Of a DNA stretch of 64,000 nt, positions 23,902 to 36,500 are shown piece by piece. The translations under genes and the position numbers were made by a program. The notes beneath the pieces are model-generated. The model searched no databases and was not told the DNA's origin. It saw nothing but the letters and a program-made list of their open reading frames with translations. Source of the stretch: Anthopleura xanthogrammica (Eukaryota; Cnidaria; Anthozoa; Actiniaria; Actiniidae); contig OZ025208.1 of NCBI GenBank assembly GCA_964019055.1, positions 12,997,597 through 13,061,596 of the forward strand, given 5' to 3'. Position 1 is the first letter of the stretch. Each line of letters opens with the position of its first letter.

Positions 23902-26900
23902 ATGGCGAAGAACAAGAGATACGATGTAAATTCGGTGGAAAGAGATGACGAAGACGGTAAGGAAGGCAAAGAACGAAAATGGAGCGTCATTATGGCCACC
24001 TTTGTGGCAGCTCTCGGTCCTCTAACGTTCGGGTATTGCATGGGTTATTCTTCTGCTGCAACCACACAGTTAGAAATAAATGATGAGAATATAAACAGCA
24101 CCGGACTACACCTGACTGTTCCTGAAATCAGCTGGTTTGGGGTAAGAAAATAAAGTAATAATTATGAATTAAGACTGTAAATTTTGCTTATAAAAACCCT
24201 GGGTCTGGTTACCGGCCGGAAACTCGAGGAAAGATGAAACTTCGCTCTCTCATAATGTAATTCCCGTTCGTTTTGATTATTTTTAGAGTTTAATTTCTTT
24301 ACACTATGCGTAGTTCATTTAAAGTCAAAATTTTCAAGAGGAACCAAAACACTATAACTTATAACTTAGTCGAAACTTAGTATGTTATCAAAGAGCATCT
24401 TTGCTGATAAATGTTACTATGTATAAACTGCTATGTAACGCACTTCTTTTACACACTTCTTTTCAGTTATATTTCAAAATACAACGCAATTTCTTAATAT
24501 AACACAATTTTAAAATACAATGCATTTTTTTAATTCAATATTTATGGTTAAATTTGTGAGGCATTTATAATTTCATTACTTTTATTTACATTTTTTGCGT
24601 TAGCTTATGTTTATTTTGTTGAAGATATGTGTGGACTTTTCTAATGACCCCGTCACGTCTATCGCGTTCAATATATTTTTTTATCAACTTTGAAAAAAAA
24701 TATTTTCTGGCTTTCAATTACATTTAGTTCACATCATACGGCAATATTAATGTGTAAAGAATCTAGTAATGCTTAAAAAAATAATATCTTAAAAGAATGG
24801 AAATAAGGTCATTTCCGTTCTGACATGTTTGTGTGGTAAAGGTGCATGTGTTGGAACTCGTACGACAGATTGTATTATAAATCTTATACAATGAGACAAA
24901 AGGAAATCTTAATATATCTTTAGCTTTCTTTTTATAAAAACTTTACAGTTATCATGGAGAAAAACTAACAGAATTTGTTGGTTTTAATTGCAATTTTATA
25001 TGAAAACGGAACTTGATACCTAAGCTCCTGGGGTCTCCTGTCGTTATAACGAAATTAAGCCAAGTTTTTGGAATTTTATAAATTCCGATATTCCATAATT
25101 AACTTGGGTGTAATGTTTTCCCATTATTAACCATACTTACCTTGAATCTCTTCGATTGACTCCTTCGACACTCAGGATTGCAGAAATCAAGCCTCTTCAG
25201 AAGAGGTTTTGACTTTTTGAAGTGTCGAAGGAGTCAATCGAAGAGATTCAAGGTAAATATGGTTAAATTATATGACAAACTCCTTTTTGGCATTGGCATA
25301 CGAAATTAGTAGAAGATGCTTTCCCATTTTTTCATTTGTTATGATAAGATTATTGAGAAACTTCCAGATGCAGATTAAATGTATTTTAGCATGTTGGGTT
25401 TTACAGAGGGAAGATAACCAGAGAACCTGGAGGAAAATTCTGGTTTCAAATCAAGGGAGAGACCCAACAATCTCTGATCACATGTGATGCAGAGTCCTGG
25501 AATTCAACCCAAAACCAGCGAGGTTGGGAGTGGGTGATAGGGTGTCCCTATTTTAAAAGTCATTTCAATTTCATTTATAACTTTTAAAACAAAAAATAGA
25601 TGAGAGAAATTATATTTTGTTCCATATCAGTTCAACTGAAAAGCCCTATGCTATCAATACTTATTTACTTAGGCCCTTGGCTCCCTGCAGAGCATAAGCC
25701 ATTGATAATCTCTCTCTCCAACACACACAATTCTGGGCTCTTCTACCTACATCTACCCAACTGAATCCCTGTCCTCTCAGCTCGTTTTCTGTATCTCTCC
25801 AGATTTTTTGAGGTCACCCCTGTGCTATCAATGGCTTACTTATATTCACCTCACCATGTTTTTATATGGTACACTTGACTCCCACTAAGGGGGAGGGGGT
25901 GTGTAAAACATGAAATGTTAATTTAGCTGGCATGTTTTGCTACCACACCCCCTCCCCCATTAGTGGGAGTCAAGTGTACCATCACTATAAAAAGAAACAA
26001 AGAGACTCATTAAAACCATCACAGTTTGCTAATAAAATTTGTCTTATTCCTGTTTCAGTCTCTTTTAAACATTGGTGCTATGATAGGAGGACCACTACAA
26101 GGCTTCTTGATTGACCTACTGGGCCGCAAGATTGCTCTTATTCTCACCTCGATTCCTTTCTGCTCAGGATATCTTTTAATCTGTTTTGGTGGTAGTGCTT
26201 TAATGTTAAACAGTGGTAGGTTCATGTCAGGATTGGGAGTAGGAATGGCCTCTCTTAATGTTCCTGTAAGTAATGAATAATCTATGATATAGTAAATTTT
26301 TTATGGTTTTCATGCATATGATTATGTAAATACCTTGGCCTGGCGTTTCGGTAGCACTTGTTTGCTGCCTTCATCAGAAAGCTATTTACGCATGAAAACC
26401 ATGAAAACCTTACTATATTATGGCTATCACAGGCGAAAGCATCAAAACTACTTATAAATAATATAATCTTTGTTTTCTTTGTCTTTCATCCAGTAGAACC
26501 GTTTACCTTGGGGAGGGGGGAGGGGGATTTCTATTGGAACATCTTAAAGATTAACTGATCCCCCCAAAGGCACTGTATTTTTTATGACCCTACCCCCTTT
26601 ACAGTGCCTGCTACTGAGTGATCCTCACCTTCAATATAGACCCCTTGAAGTTGGAACAAAGCTCAATTTGGAGGACAAAACAATGCTCCTTTCCGTAGTC
26701 TTCCCACAATCCCTTATGATCCGAGCGTGAGGTCGAGGTCAGGGTAAAATTTGCAAATTTTTTATATATTTTTATGCAAATTTTACCCTGACCTCGACCT
26801 CATGCTCGAATCATAAGGGATTGTGGGAAGACTAATTTGTCCTCCAAATTGAGGGGTCTTTATTGCTGATTCTCCCTTCCAGTTGTCTAAAATCCCCCAA

Positions 26901-28618
26901 AACCCTGCAGGCAATAAACAATGACCCGTCCCTTATAGTTTCCCATTTCAGACCATGTGTTATTCTCTTGAGAATAAGACAAAATTCAGATTTCACTTCA
27001 GTACATCACATGTCAGAATAAAAGAAAAGCCGCCCTTTGAAAGAAATGAGTTATTGGAATACAATGATTGAAGACTCTTGTATTTGGTGAGAAGTTTCAT
27101 ACCCCTTTCTCCCCACCCTCTCCCCCCCCCCCCCCCCCCCCCCCCCAAGAAGCACTGGAGATTTTAGCACTACCAAAGGATTCTAAATGTGGCAAAATTG
27201 AACCAAAGTTACAGTTTGACTATTGCTTTTAAGTGTATCAATTGATTCCATTCGCAATGTTTTCAAGGTCTATATATCAGAGACAGCATCATCAAGTAAT
27301 CGTGGTGCACTTGGATCTGTCAATCAACTAGGAATCACGTCTGGGATCCTTATATCCTACATAATTGGGTTCGCCACGACATGGCGATGGTCTGCCCTTG
27401 CAGGCGCATTCCCTCCAGCTATTCTTGTTGTACTCATGGCGTTTATGCCTGAGACAGCCAGGTGGCTGATGGCCAACAAGAAAGAAGAAAAAGCAAGGAA
27501 GAATCTGAAGTGGTTGCGTGGACCTAACGTTGACGTTGAAGTTGAACTTGATGAAATTAGAAAAATTCTTGGTAAGTTGAAGAAAACCTGTTTGGTGTTG
27601 TAGTCTAACCGGTTGTTAAATATCTTACACTGACCTAACCTGTTTATTAAGAGAACCAAACCTGTTTTGATAGCATGGAAATGGAAATGCGTGCATGACA
27701 AATTTTATTTTTATAGAATATTTGTAAATAAACTGTACATTTCTTGTCGATTCAAATGCACATTGAGCTCCCTAAAGAAGCAGACACACGACGCAATTTT
27801 TTATGCGACTTTTCATGCGACGTCGCAAAAATTTAGAGATCGCACCGTGTGACCACTCATGCGACCACTCCATACGTTCTGAACGACTTTTTTTCATTGC
27901 AGCTTCCGAAAAGGGCAAGTTCTCTATCAAGGAGTTCGCTCAACCCAGTCTCCTGCGGCCCCTCATCATCAGTTTGGCATTACATTTCTTCCAACAGTTC
28001 AGCGGTATCAATGCCGTAATGTTCTACTGTGCCACCATCTTCCAGAAGGCAGGTTTTGAGAAGCAGAGCACCCTAGTACCCATTATAATCGGTTCAGTCC
28101 AGGTTATATCGTCTGCTATATCTCTAACTTTGGTTGATCGAGGAGGTCGACGGTTCCTTCTCATCACGGCAGGAATTAGCATGAGTATTAGCTGCACCTT
28201 TACTGGTATCTACTTTCAAATCATCAAAAACAGCCCTGAAAGCGCCAGTTCACTCTCCTGGATAGCGGTAACAAGCCTCTCGATTTATATAGTTGCGTTT
28301 GGATATGGGTGGGGTCCATGCACGTGGTTAATCATGAGCGAGATCTTCCCCGTACGAGCCCGCGGTACAGCCAGCGGTATTGCTACGTTCTTCAATTGGT
28401 TCTGTTCGTTTATTCTGACGAAAACTTTTACTGATTTACTCAAGACCTTGACACCGGCGGGAACGTTTTGGATGTTTGCACTTATCCTGTTGTTATCTGT
28501 TTTGTTTGTTTACTTTTTTGTTCCCGAGACGAAGGGGAAAACTTTAGAAGAGATTCAGCTAGAGTTCGAGGCGAAAGGAAAGAAAGGGAAAAGAAAGTAC
28601 CGGGAAACAAATGTATAA
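23902..28618 (+). CDS. SLC2/GLUT-type facilitative sugar transporter, copy 3
   Basis: Coding exons 23902-24141, 26059-26265, 27268-27571, 27903-28618 give 488 aa, with phases 0, 0, 1 as in the other copies. The charged N-terminus ('DDEDGKEGKERK') lacks the dileucine-like motif of copies 1/2. TM1 has 'AALGPLTFGYCMGYSSAA'. Motifs: 'LGRK' after TM2, 'PETARW', 'QQFSGINA' in TM7, 'VDRGGRR', 'WGPCTW' in TM10 and 'VPETKGKTLEEIQ' at the end. The TM10 motif has Thr where copies 1/2 and most GLUTs have Pro (PxPW), which may alter the sugar path. The tail is strongly basic. The start ATG at 23902 is the first in the exon and is preceded by 'tatcaaacagt', shared with copy 4. Confidence 0.92.
25127..25267. 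repeat. Inverted repeat in intron 1 of transporter copy 3
   Basis: 'taccttgaatctcttcgatt' and its reverse complement near 25235-25255 form a hairpin of about 140 bp. It is preceded by one family A terminus ('aacttgggtgtaatgttttc'). Confidence 0.7.
25867..25982. repeat. MITE-like inverted repeat, family J
   Basis: 'tggtacacttgactcccact' pairs with 'agtgggagtcaagtgtacca'. The equivalent intron of copy 4 retains a decayed, poly(C)-containing right half (about 34910-34972), so insertion predates the copy 3/4 duplication. Confidence 0.7.
26637..26861. repeat. Composite palindrome with family G ends
   Basis: The outer ends 'ctcaatttggaggacaaaac' and 'tttgtcctccaaattgaggg' match family G. The interior (about 26699-26832) is a second near-perfect inverted repeat containing 'cccttatgatccgagcgtga' that other G copies lack. 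Located in intron 2 of copy 3. Confidence 0.7.
27121..27147 (+). repeat. Poly(C) tract
   Basis: A run of about 25 C in intron 2 of transporter copy 3. The equivalent intron of copy 4 carries two C runs at about 35972-36004. Such runs also occur at 3302-3332 and 34919-34931. Confidence 0.85.
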
Positions 28619-29040
28619 AGACGTATAAATATGGGAAACGTACAGCAGGAACTTCAGTCCTCTCTTCGGCAATTAAAACTCAAGTCTTTTTCCGAGTTTG
28701 ATAAACCGGTGGCCTTCTGGTCTAGCTTGGTTACAGGCAAGGCCATATAGGGTATGGTGGACAAAAGATGTACCCCAGCTAGACCAAAATGCACCATGTT
28801 TGGTAGCTCAAGAAACGTACCCAGATGCTACCCATCTCAATAGGGCTCTGGGTCGATTTACTACTGAATTTAGATTAAGGTTTTTTTTTTAATGAACTTA
28901 CAAATTTGATCACATTAACCTAGCTCTGTATCAGAGTCATCCAAATGTCGGAGTAAATGACTGCCCTTTAAAAAATTGCGCCAAGGTGCAAGCAACTCCG
29001 TTTTATCTAATATTTTTGTATTGTGCAATATGGAGATGCT
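28619..29040 (+). repeat. Duplicated 3' flank of transporter copy 3
   Basis: The sequence 'tctggtctagcttggttaca' and about 300 following bases recur downstream of copy 4 (about 37690-38045). Homology ends near 29035/38045, which marks the right edge of the duplicated unit. No gene. Confidence 0.7.
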
Positions 29041-30100
29041 TGAATCTCTGCAACTCTAAACGATAGTGTTTCTATCCGTTTCTTTCTTCTGCGTGGCCGA
29101 GTATGTTCTTCCTGACAAATGTGTTTTGTCAGAGGGAGGGGTAAGCACACTTACTTCATGCGACAAAGTGGTGTTGACACAAAAAATCGTCACAATGCCA
29201 ATTAGTTGCTGCGCACTTCCTTGTATTGTGACCCTTTGTTTGACAATGTTCAAGTCAATATTGTTGTTCAAACATCATGTGTGGGTTGAAGTTTATGCAG
29301 AAAACCAAAGATACAATACATGCACCAAGTTTTGCCAAATGTGAATCGTTTTGGGTGTTTTGTATGCAGCAAAGAAAATGTATTGGACTTGAAGTGACAA
29401 GAGCTACTCTGCAGCTTACATCTTAAGATAATAAGTTGGACAATAAATCTTTTTACATATATTGTTTCAACATAAAGCAACGGACACACGGTGTAACATC
29501 GTGCACAATGTTGCAGGCAATCGATGTTTTCATTCAAATTATTTTTTCCGTCGTTTTGATTGGCCGAGAGAACTGCGAACAACTGCCTACAAATAATGGT
29601 CTGTTCATGCGATATGATAAAACAATTATTGAACTCGGTTATCACAAAATATCATGATTTGTTAGTGTCTCACAAGCAATTATTTCTCTGCCTTCAACAT
29701 CGGCAAATAATTGCTTGCTCACCACTACCAAATCCATGATATTTTGCTCATCGTCCAATAATTGCTTATTGCGAGCCATCTAACACAACGCCCGCAATTT
29801 GTTGCATGCAATGTTGCTGAAGTCTAGAAAACGATCCTACTTTAGTGACATTGCACACAACTGTTGCACCATGAGATTCGGGCAGGATTAAAATCTTTGT
29901 AATTTCTCCTTATGATCAAAGTATCGGGCATAGAGGTATTTATATTTGGTCTTCTAAAATTCAAAATTAAAATTTATATACTTTCTTTCACATTGCATGC
30001 TTAGATTCAATTAACTGCAAACATTCTTTCTCACGTCGGTCATCGTGCAAAATGTATGATTGTTCGGTAGCTTTACATAGTCTTATTAACGGCAGCGTAT
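29041..30100. other. Intergenic, no gene seen
   Basis: Overlapping frames on both strands at 29066-29645 show no recognisable protein or splice support. Confidence 0.4.
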
Positions 30101-30102
30101 AC

Positions 30103-30239
30103 AGGCTTTGCGCCATCACAGGAGGCAGGAACGATATAGTCTTTTCCCCTTCTTTATCACGTAAAACAGATTAGACCAGATTCAATTGTTCCTGCCTCCT
30201 GTCATTGCTGCCATCACGTGATGGTGCAAAGCCTCTATT
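30103..30239. repeat. MITE-like element, family K
   Basis: 'aggctttgcgccatcac' at the left pairs with 'gtgatggtgcaaagcct' at the right; inside, 'ggaggcaggaac' pairs with 'gttcctgcctcc'. Copies are at 40369-40529 and 57951-58279; the last is interrupted by a family B element. Confidence 0.8.
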
Positions 30240-30360
30240 GCCCACTGATTTGCATGTTGTGACTGTTGTCAGTCTTGATCAGCGCGTAGCAATAAAAACC
30301 GTGGGAAGTTAGTCCAGAGGCTGCGACCAAGCTATTGTATTTTCCGGACGGAAGTCGGTA

Positions 30361-30647
30361 GTATACAGCTATCTCAAAAAAATGTTGAATACTGCATACT
30401 GAATAGTGCATTCCAAGACAAAAGGGCATTAAGGGTGTCATTAATTTGGAAAAAAAAGTAAATATACAGTGATTTTCTCTCTATACGTAGCTAGTAAATT
30501 ATTTCGGATGGAATGCACTTATTATTTATAATGATTATTTATTTTACTTAAGACAATATTGTATATCCCAAAATGCATTTCGGTCTTGGAATGCACTGTT
30601 CAGTATGCAGTATCAGTATTCAACATTTTTTGAAATAGCTGTATGCT
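30361..30647. repeat. MITE-like element, family D
   Basis: 'atacagctatctcaaaaaaa' and 'ttttttgaaatagctgtat' form the ends. Inside, 'gtgcattccaagac' pairs with 'gtcttggaatgcac'. No ORF. Confidence 0.75.
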
Positions 30648-31067
30648 CAAGAACACTGTTGTACATTGCTGGTTTGCAATCATTCCCAAAATAACAAGAC
30701 ATGGCGGGCAATGTTTAGATAATATCATTGGTTCCTTCCCAGACCCTACTCATTAGCCAAATCGTAGGCTCTGTGAAATTCCGAAACCTTTCTGACCGGA
30801 AGCCAGAATCTTGCGGCCAGGTCGTCAAGGCGCATGCTATATTTCAGGATCGCTGAATATAAAATGCCGGCTCAACCTTTCTAACGGCTTATTTACGACT
30901 TCTATTTGCAAAAGTGTATATGTTCGACAAATGGAAATAAGATTTGATTCAAGATCAATCTCGAGATTTCGTACCCAGAGTCCTCTAGCGCCTCCCTGTC
31001 GTCAGCGAATGGAGAGACTCTGGGGGAATCGGATTTGTTACGCATTTTGATTGGCTATCAAAACAAA
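30648..31067. other. No gene seen
   Basis: No supported exon or RNA gene; the 79-aa frame at 30811 has no recognisable domain. Confidence 0.4.
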
Positions 31068-31069
31068 GG

Positions 31070-31386
31070 AAAAGTACCGGAAGTAAATCCACATGTACAG
31101 GTAAAGAAAAATGACTCGTCAAAACTTTGTTAGGTTATAGGAATATCTGACATTTCTGAATGAAATTTGCCGGAAAAGTACCGGAAGTAAATCCACATGT
31201 ACAGGTAAAGAAAAATGACTCGTCAAAACTTTGTTAGGTTATAGGAATATCTGACATTTCTGAATGAAATTTGCCGGAAAAGTACCGGAAGTAAATCCAC
31301 ATGTACAGGTAAAGAAAAATGACTCGTCAAATCTTTGTTAGGTTATAGGAATATCTGACATTTCTGAATGAAATTTGCCGGAAAAC
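31070..31386 (+). repeat. Tandem triplication, 104-bp unit
   Basis: Three near-identical units start at about 31071, 31175 and 31279, each with 'aaagtaccggaagtaaatcc' and ending 'gaatgaaatttgccgg'. I saw only one base change between units ('aaaac' to 'aaatc' in the third), so the expansion is recent. Confidence 0.9.
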
Positions 31387-33177
31387 CTAACACAATTATT
31401 CAAAGATTACCTACTTGTTGGACTAAAATCATAAGGAATTTGAAACTCACCACATTTAACGTAAATAAGCGACAAATTTGTCGATGAAAACTCAAAGCTT
31501 ACGGCTGAAACTACGAAGGGCGGTATAAATGAAATAAAGATAATTTGCAAGAAGAGTTTTCCAATCACAATTTCATAAAGTTATTAAAAGTGTTATATTT
31601 GTAAGCTTACAACGTCAAATTTGAACTTATCTTAGTCGGTCCGGTGAAGAAGCAAGTGGTTTCTTTCGTTGACTTGTCGATGCATCCTCTCTTGAATTGA
31701 ACAAGTTTATATCCATATTTCATAATTTTTCATAGTCAGTTGAATTCAAAAGTATTTGTGAGAAGAAAATTTGGCAGTTTTCAATGAGTTGCTTCAACTG
31801 CTCAGAAATCAGGTGAAAACGTCGAAAAGTGACGAAAAACTATCCACGTTCGATGTAATTTTGCATAGACACGACAAAAAAACAAAAGACAGTGGCATTT
31901 TTGATCTTGGTTGGGACTCTTGAAGTCTAAAAAGGTTTGAAGTAGTTTGACAACAGTTTTCTTCTGAAGCTTCTTCTCTGGTCTTGTTTTGATATCTTCT
32001 TTGCTCACTTTGCATTCATGTTTTGCGAACAACGCTTCACTTCCAGGAAAAATATTTTTTGAAAACCTTAAACTATAAACTATACTGAAATTCACTCAAT
32101 AATAAACTGAAATCTTTCTTTCTGATCAACTCAAACTTGCATGACTTGTGACACGTACAGGAAGTCCTTCCAATGTAGTTGATTTGGCTTGCTTGGTTAC
32201 CGTTGGTATGTTTGTTTAACCTTTTAACCAATCAGAGGTACGAGAATGGGATGATATAGGTAAGAAACGTCCTCTTCGTTTTTCTTTCTCTTTCTCGTCC
32301 CCAGTTCTTCTCTGCCATACATTTCAATACAGGAATCACAACAAAGGAATCCCAAACGCGTTCTGTAGAAAAAATATGGAGTTTTTGGTAAAAGTGTATG
32401 GGGTAGTCTCCTTAGCAGCCTTTCTGGCAGCCGTTTTTAGTTCTTAAGGTCTTAAGATTATTCAATATTTTTGATTATATTTTACTGAAAAATACTTGAA
32501 ATAGACATTTTAGACATGCCTAAGGCAAAATCTTTCAATTTGAGTAAATTAATTTTCATTTTCATCGTACACGTGACGGTATTGCGTGACACAAATTCAA
32601 CCTTCATAACTCGGGAACCAAACATCAAAATGACTCAAAACTTTTTCCTCTCACTTTTTCACTGATTTCTAAAACATATTTTAGAAATGTCTTAAACACT
32701 GTATAGTTTAGAATTTGAGTTTTTGATAATGTAACATGAAAGCCAGCAACACGAGGCAGTTCGGAATTTGAACTTAGCGTGCCATCATAAGTCCTGCACC
32801 TTCGCACCTACGCGTGTGTATGTGACTGTTGACCAGGAAGCGTCAGTCAGAATTTGAACTTAGCATGACCACCACAAGTTCTCCACTTTCACATGACGAT
32901 GACTGGCATCAATTTTTTACGAGTGTGACATAAGAGTGTCTTTTTGCTGGAAAAATAAACAATAAAACAAGTTAAAACAATAAAGCCTCACTTCACTTAG
33001 GTATAAAAATTCAGACTCTCTGATAAGGTTTTAACAAAATTTAACAAAATTTTTAAAAGAGTTGATAAAAACCATGTAATTTATCGGCCATTTGATCTTT
33101 GGCCTTGAATCACCATATCACGCGTCCTGCTAGTGGAACCGAGTCAAACATGACTTGCAGGTTCCTCACTTTATATT
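31387..33177. other. Intergenic upstream of transporter copy 4
   Basis: No gene is supported over most of it. From about 32880 the sequence is alignable with the upstream flank of copy 3 (about 23490 on), so the duplicated unit begins near here. Confidence 0.5.
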
Positions 33178-33488
33178 TACAGTGGGACGCGCCTAACCTT
33201 GGCCGTACAATTAATCATTTTTTTACGAGTTGTTTAATGAGGCATATTAGCCAGCAAAGAGACTATCATCAATATCGCTGAGGTAAAGGTTCGAATTTTG
33301 ACAAAAAAACTCGCTCAATTATTTCAACTTGGCATGTTTTCGGTCTTTTCTGTTGCAAATATAAGTAGAATATTTGCCGATACGACTTTGACCTCACGTG
33401 AAAATGTACAAATTCCTCGTTCGCTGATTGGCTGACTCGTAAAGAATTTAATTGGGTGGCCACGGTTAGGCGCGTCGCATCATAAATA
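33178..33488. repeat. MITE-like element, family H, in the promoter region of copy 4
   Basis: Left 'cagtgggacgcgcctaacc' pairs with right 'ggttaggcgcgtcgcatcata'. It lies about 80 bp upstream of the copy 4 start codon. The homologous site upstream of copy 3 ('ctttattttaataccagac', about 23800-23820) lacks it, and a TA flanks the element on both sides. Confidence 0.8.
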
Positions 33489-33567
33489 CCCAACGTTATC
33501 AAAACCTCATTATTCATGAACTTTGCACAGTTTGCAGGAATCCTAGCTGAAAATATCAAACAGTAGG

Positions 33568-36500
33568 ATGAAGTCGAAGGAAGCGAGTTACGAGTTGGAT
33601 TCGGTGGAAAGCGATAACGAAGACGGTAAGGAAGGCAAAGAACGAAAATGGAGCGTCATTATGGCCACCTTTGTGGCAGCTCTCGGTCCTCTAACGTTCG
33701 GGTATTGCATGGGTTATTCTTCTGCTGCAACCACACAGTTAGAGATAAATGATGAGAATATAAACAGCACCGAACTACACCTGACTGTTACTGAAATCAG
33801 CTGGTTTGGGGTAAGAAAATAAAGAAATAATCATGAATAATTTGAATTTTTTGTAAGATTAAATAGTATTTGACTCTGATAATAACCTTTTTTACTTCAA
33901 GACGTTTTGACTGTAAAACTACAGTCTTTATCGGTTGACAAAAACGGTGGAAACTGCGCGCGCATTTACATCTGAATTTTACACATAGATCGAGTCTAAG
34001 CCCAGTCTATCGCGCGGTATATGGTAATGTCGTCGTTTCCCGTGTTCTGATCGCGTACAGAGATGCAATGCTTCTCTTTAAAAGACTTTTTCTAGAAGCA
34101 TGCAGTGGCGGCGGAAGATATTCAAACCAGGGGGGGGGGGCGAAATTCACAAAATGCAAACCCATTATTATCATTACTCACTTTTCTTTTCTCGGCGTCT
34201 CCAATCCGGAAAAAAAACCAAAAGCTAGGTCACAGCCCCTCTCGACTTGAAATCAGGCAATGATCATAGATTACAACGAACATAGTTTGTAATTTGTAAT
34301 TGGAAAAACTCCCACAATTAAGCAGAATACATGGTAGCATGTTGGGTTTCACCAGAGAACCGGAAAAATACTCTTTTCTCAGATCAAGGAAGATCTCTGA
34401 TAGTCACATGTGGTGCAGAGTCCATGAATTTTTTTTTATTTAAATGTATTTATACAAACTAACGCCAAGAGCGAAGTCGCTCAATTGAGGGGGTCTATAT
34501 CCTATTTAATTACAAAAAATATATATTAATGAGGGAAAAACACATTGAATTGAAACCAAAACCAGTGAGGATGGGAGGAGGGGGTGATGGGGGTTTCCGA
34601 CCACCTGTTAAAATTCGTTCTAATTTTATTCATAACTTTTGACACAAAAACGGTGTAGGAAATACTATTTTGTTCCTAATCATATCCATTTCGAAATCAT
34701 TAGCAAATCCTGCAATCTGATTGGCTAAAAAGTGTACGATTTAAGCATTAATAGCATCATTTTGTCAACCAATCACTTTTGAAGCTACTTATAACTGTTG
34801 AGTATTTGAATATATTGAGATTTCAAAATGTATATGATTAATGGGTAATGTGCTATCAATGGCTTGCTTACATTCACCCCATCCATAATATTCATGCTGA
34901 TTTAGCTGGAATGTATGCCCCCCCCCCCCCCTTCCCCCGTAGCGAAGCTCAAGTCAGTGTACCATCACTACAAAAAGAAACAGAGACTCGTTAAACCATC
35001 ACAGTTTGATAATAAAATTCATGTTATTCCTGTTTCAGTCTCTTTTAAACATTGGTGCTATGATAGGAGGAATACTACAAGGCTTCTTGATTGACCTACT
35101 GGGCCGCAAGATTGCTCTTATTCTCACCTCGATTCCTTTCTGCTCAGGATATCTTTTGATCTTTTTTGGTGGTAATGCTGTAATGTTAAACAGTGGTAGG
35201 TTCATGTCAGGATTGGGAGTAGGAATGGCCTCTCTTAATGTTCCTGTAAGTAATGAATAATCTCTTTGTTTTATTTATCTTCAATCCAGTAGACCCTATA
35301 TTCTTGGACGAAAAGGACAGATCATTATTTATTGTCTTGGGGAGGGGGGAGGGGGAGGGGGAGGGGGAGGGGGAGGGGGAGGGGGAGGGGGAGGGGGAGG
35401 GGGCTGGAAGATTTTTGTTGGATCATCTTAAAGTTTAACCGATCCCCCCACCCCCATACCAAGAGGCATTATCTAAGTTTTTTATGGTCTTCCCTCAATA
35501 GTGTTTGCTACTGAGTGAATCCAACTTTTGATAGATCTCAATATTGAGCTGAATTCTCCAAACAATGAATAATTACCAGCCCCTAATATCAGTTTTCCAT
35601 TATAAATCACGTGTTATTCTCTTGAGAATAAGACAAAATTCAGATTTCAATTCTATGTACTATTTTGACCAAAAAAAGTCGAAATGTTTGAGAAACTCTA
35701 AAGTGTAGATTCCATATGAGTGTGAAAACTCAAAGCACACAGCACGGTTACAGTGTGGACACAGCACGGTTACAGTGTGGACACAGCACCAAATGTTTTC
35801 ATACCCGGCACAACACTGACATGGTCATGGCAAGGCGTGGTCTGTGCCACAAGTTTTACATAGTCTGCTTTGTCGTTACATCACATTTCTGGATTTAAAA
35901 AAGCCCTGAAACAAATGAATTATTGGGTTACAATGATTGGAGTTCCTGTGGATTTGGTGAGAACTTTCGTACCCCCCCCCCCCCTTCCCCCCCCCCCCCC
36001 CCCCTCTCCTCCCACAAATAGCTCTGGAGATTTCGGCACTCCCGAATGATTCTAAATGTGGCACAATTGCGGAACCAGAGTGCATGTTTGCCTAGTACTT
36101 CTACGTGTATCACTGAATCTAATTGATTCCATTCTCAATGTTTTCAAGGTCTATATATCAGAGACAGCATCATCAAGTAATCGTGGTGCACTTGGATCTG
36201 TCAATCAACTAGGAATCACGTCTGGGATCCTTATATCCTACATAATTGGGTTCGCCACGACATGGCGATGGTCTGCCCTTGCAGGCGCATTCCCTCCAGC
36301 TATTCTTGTTGTACTCATGGCGTTTATGCCTGAGACAGCCAGGTGGCTGATGGCCAACAAGAAAGAAGAAAAAGCAAGGAAGAATCTGAAGTGGTTGCGT
36401 GGACCTAACGTTGACGTTGAAGTTGAACTTGATGAAATTAGACAAATTCTTGGTGAGTTGAAGAAAACCTGTTTGGTGTTGTAGTCTAACCGGTTGTTAA

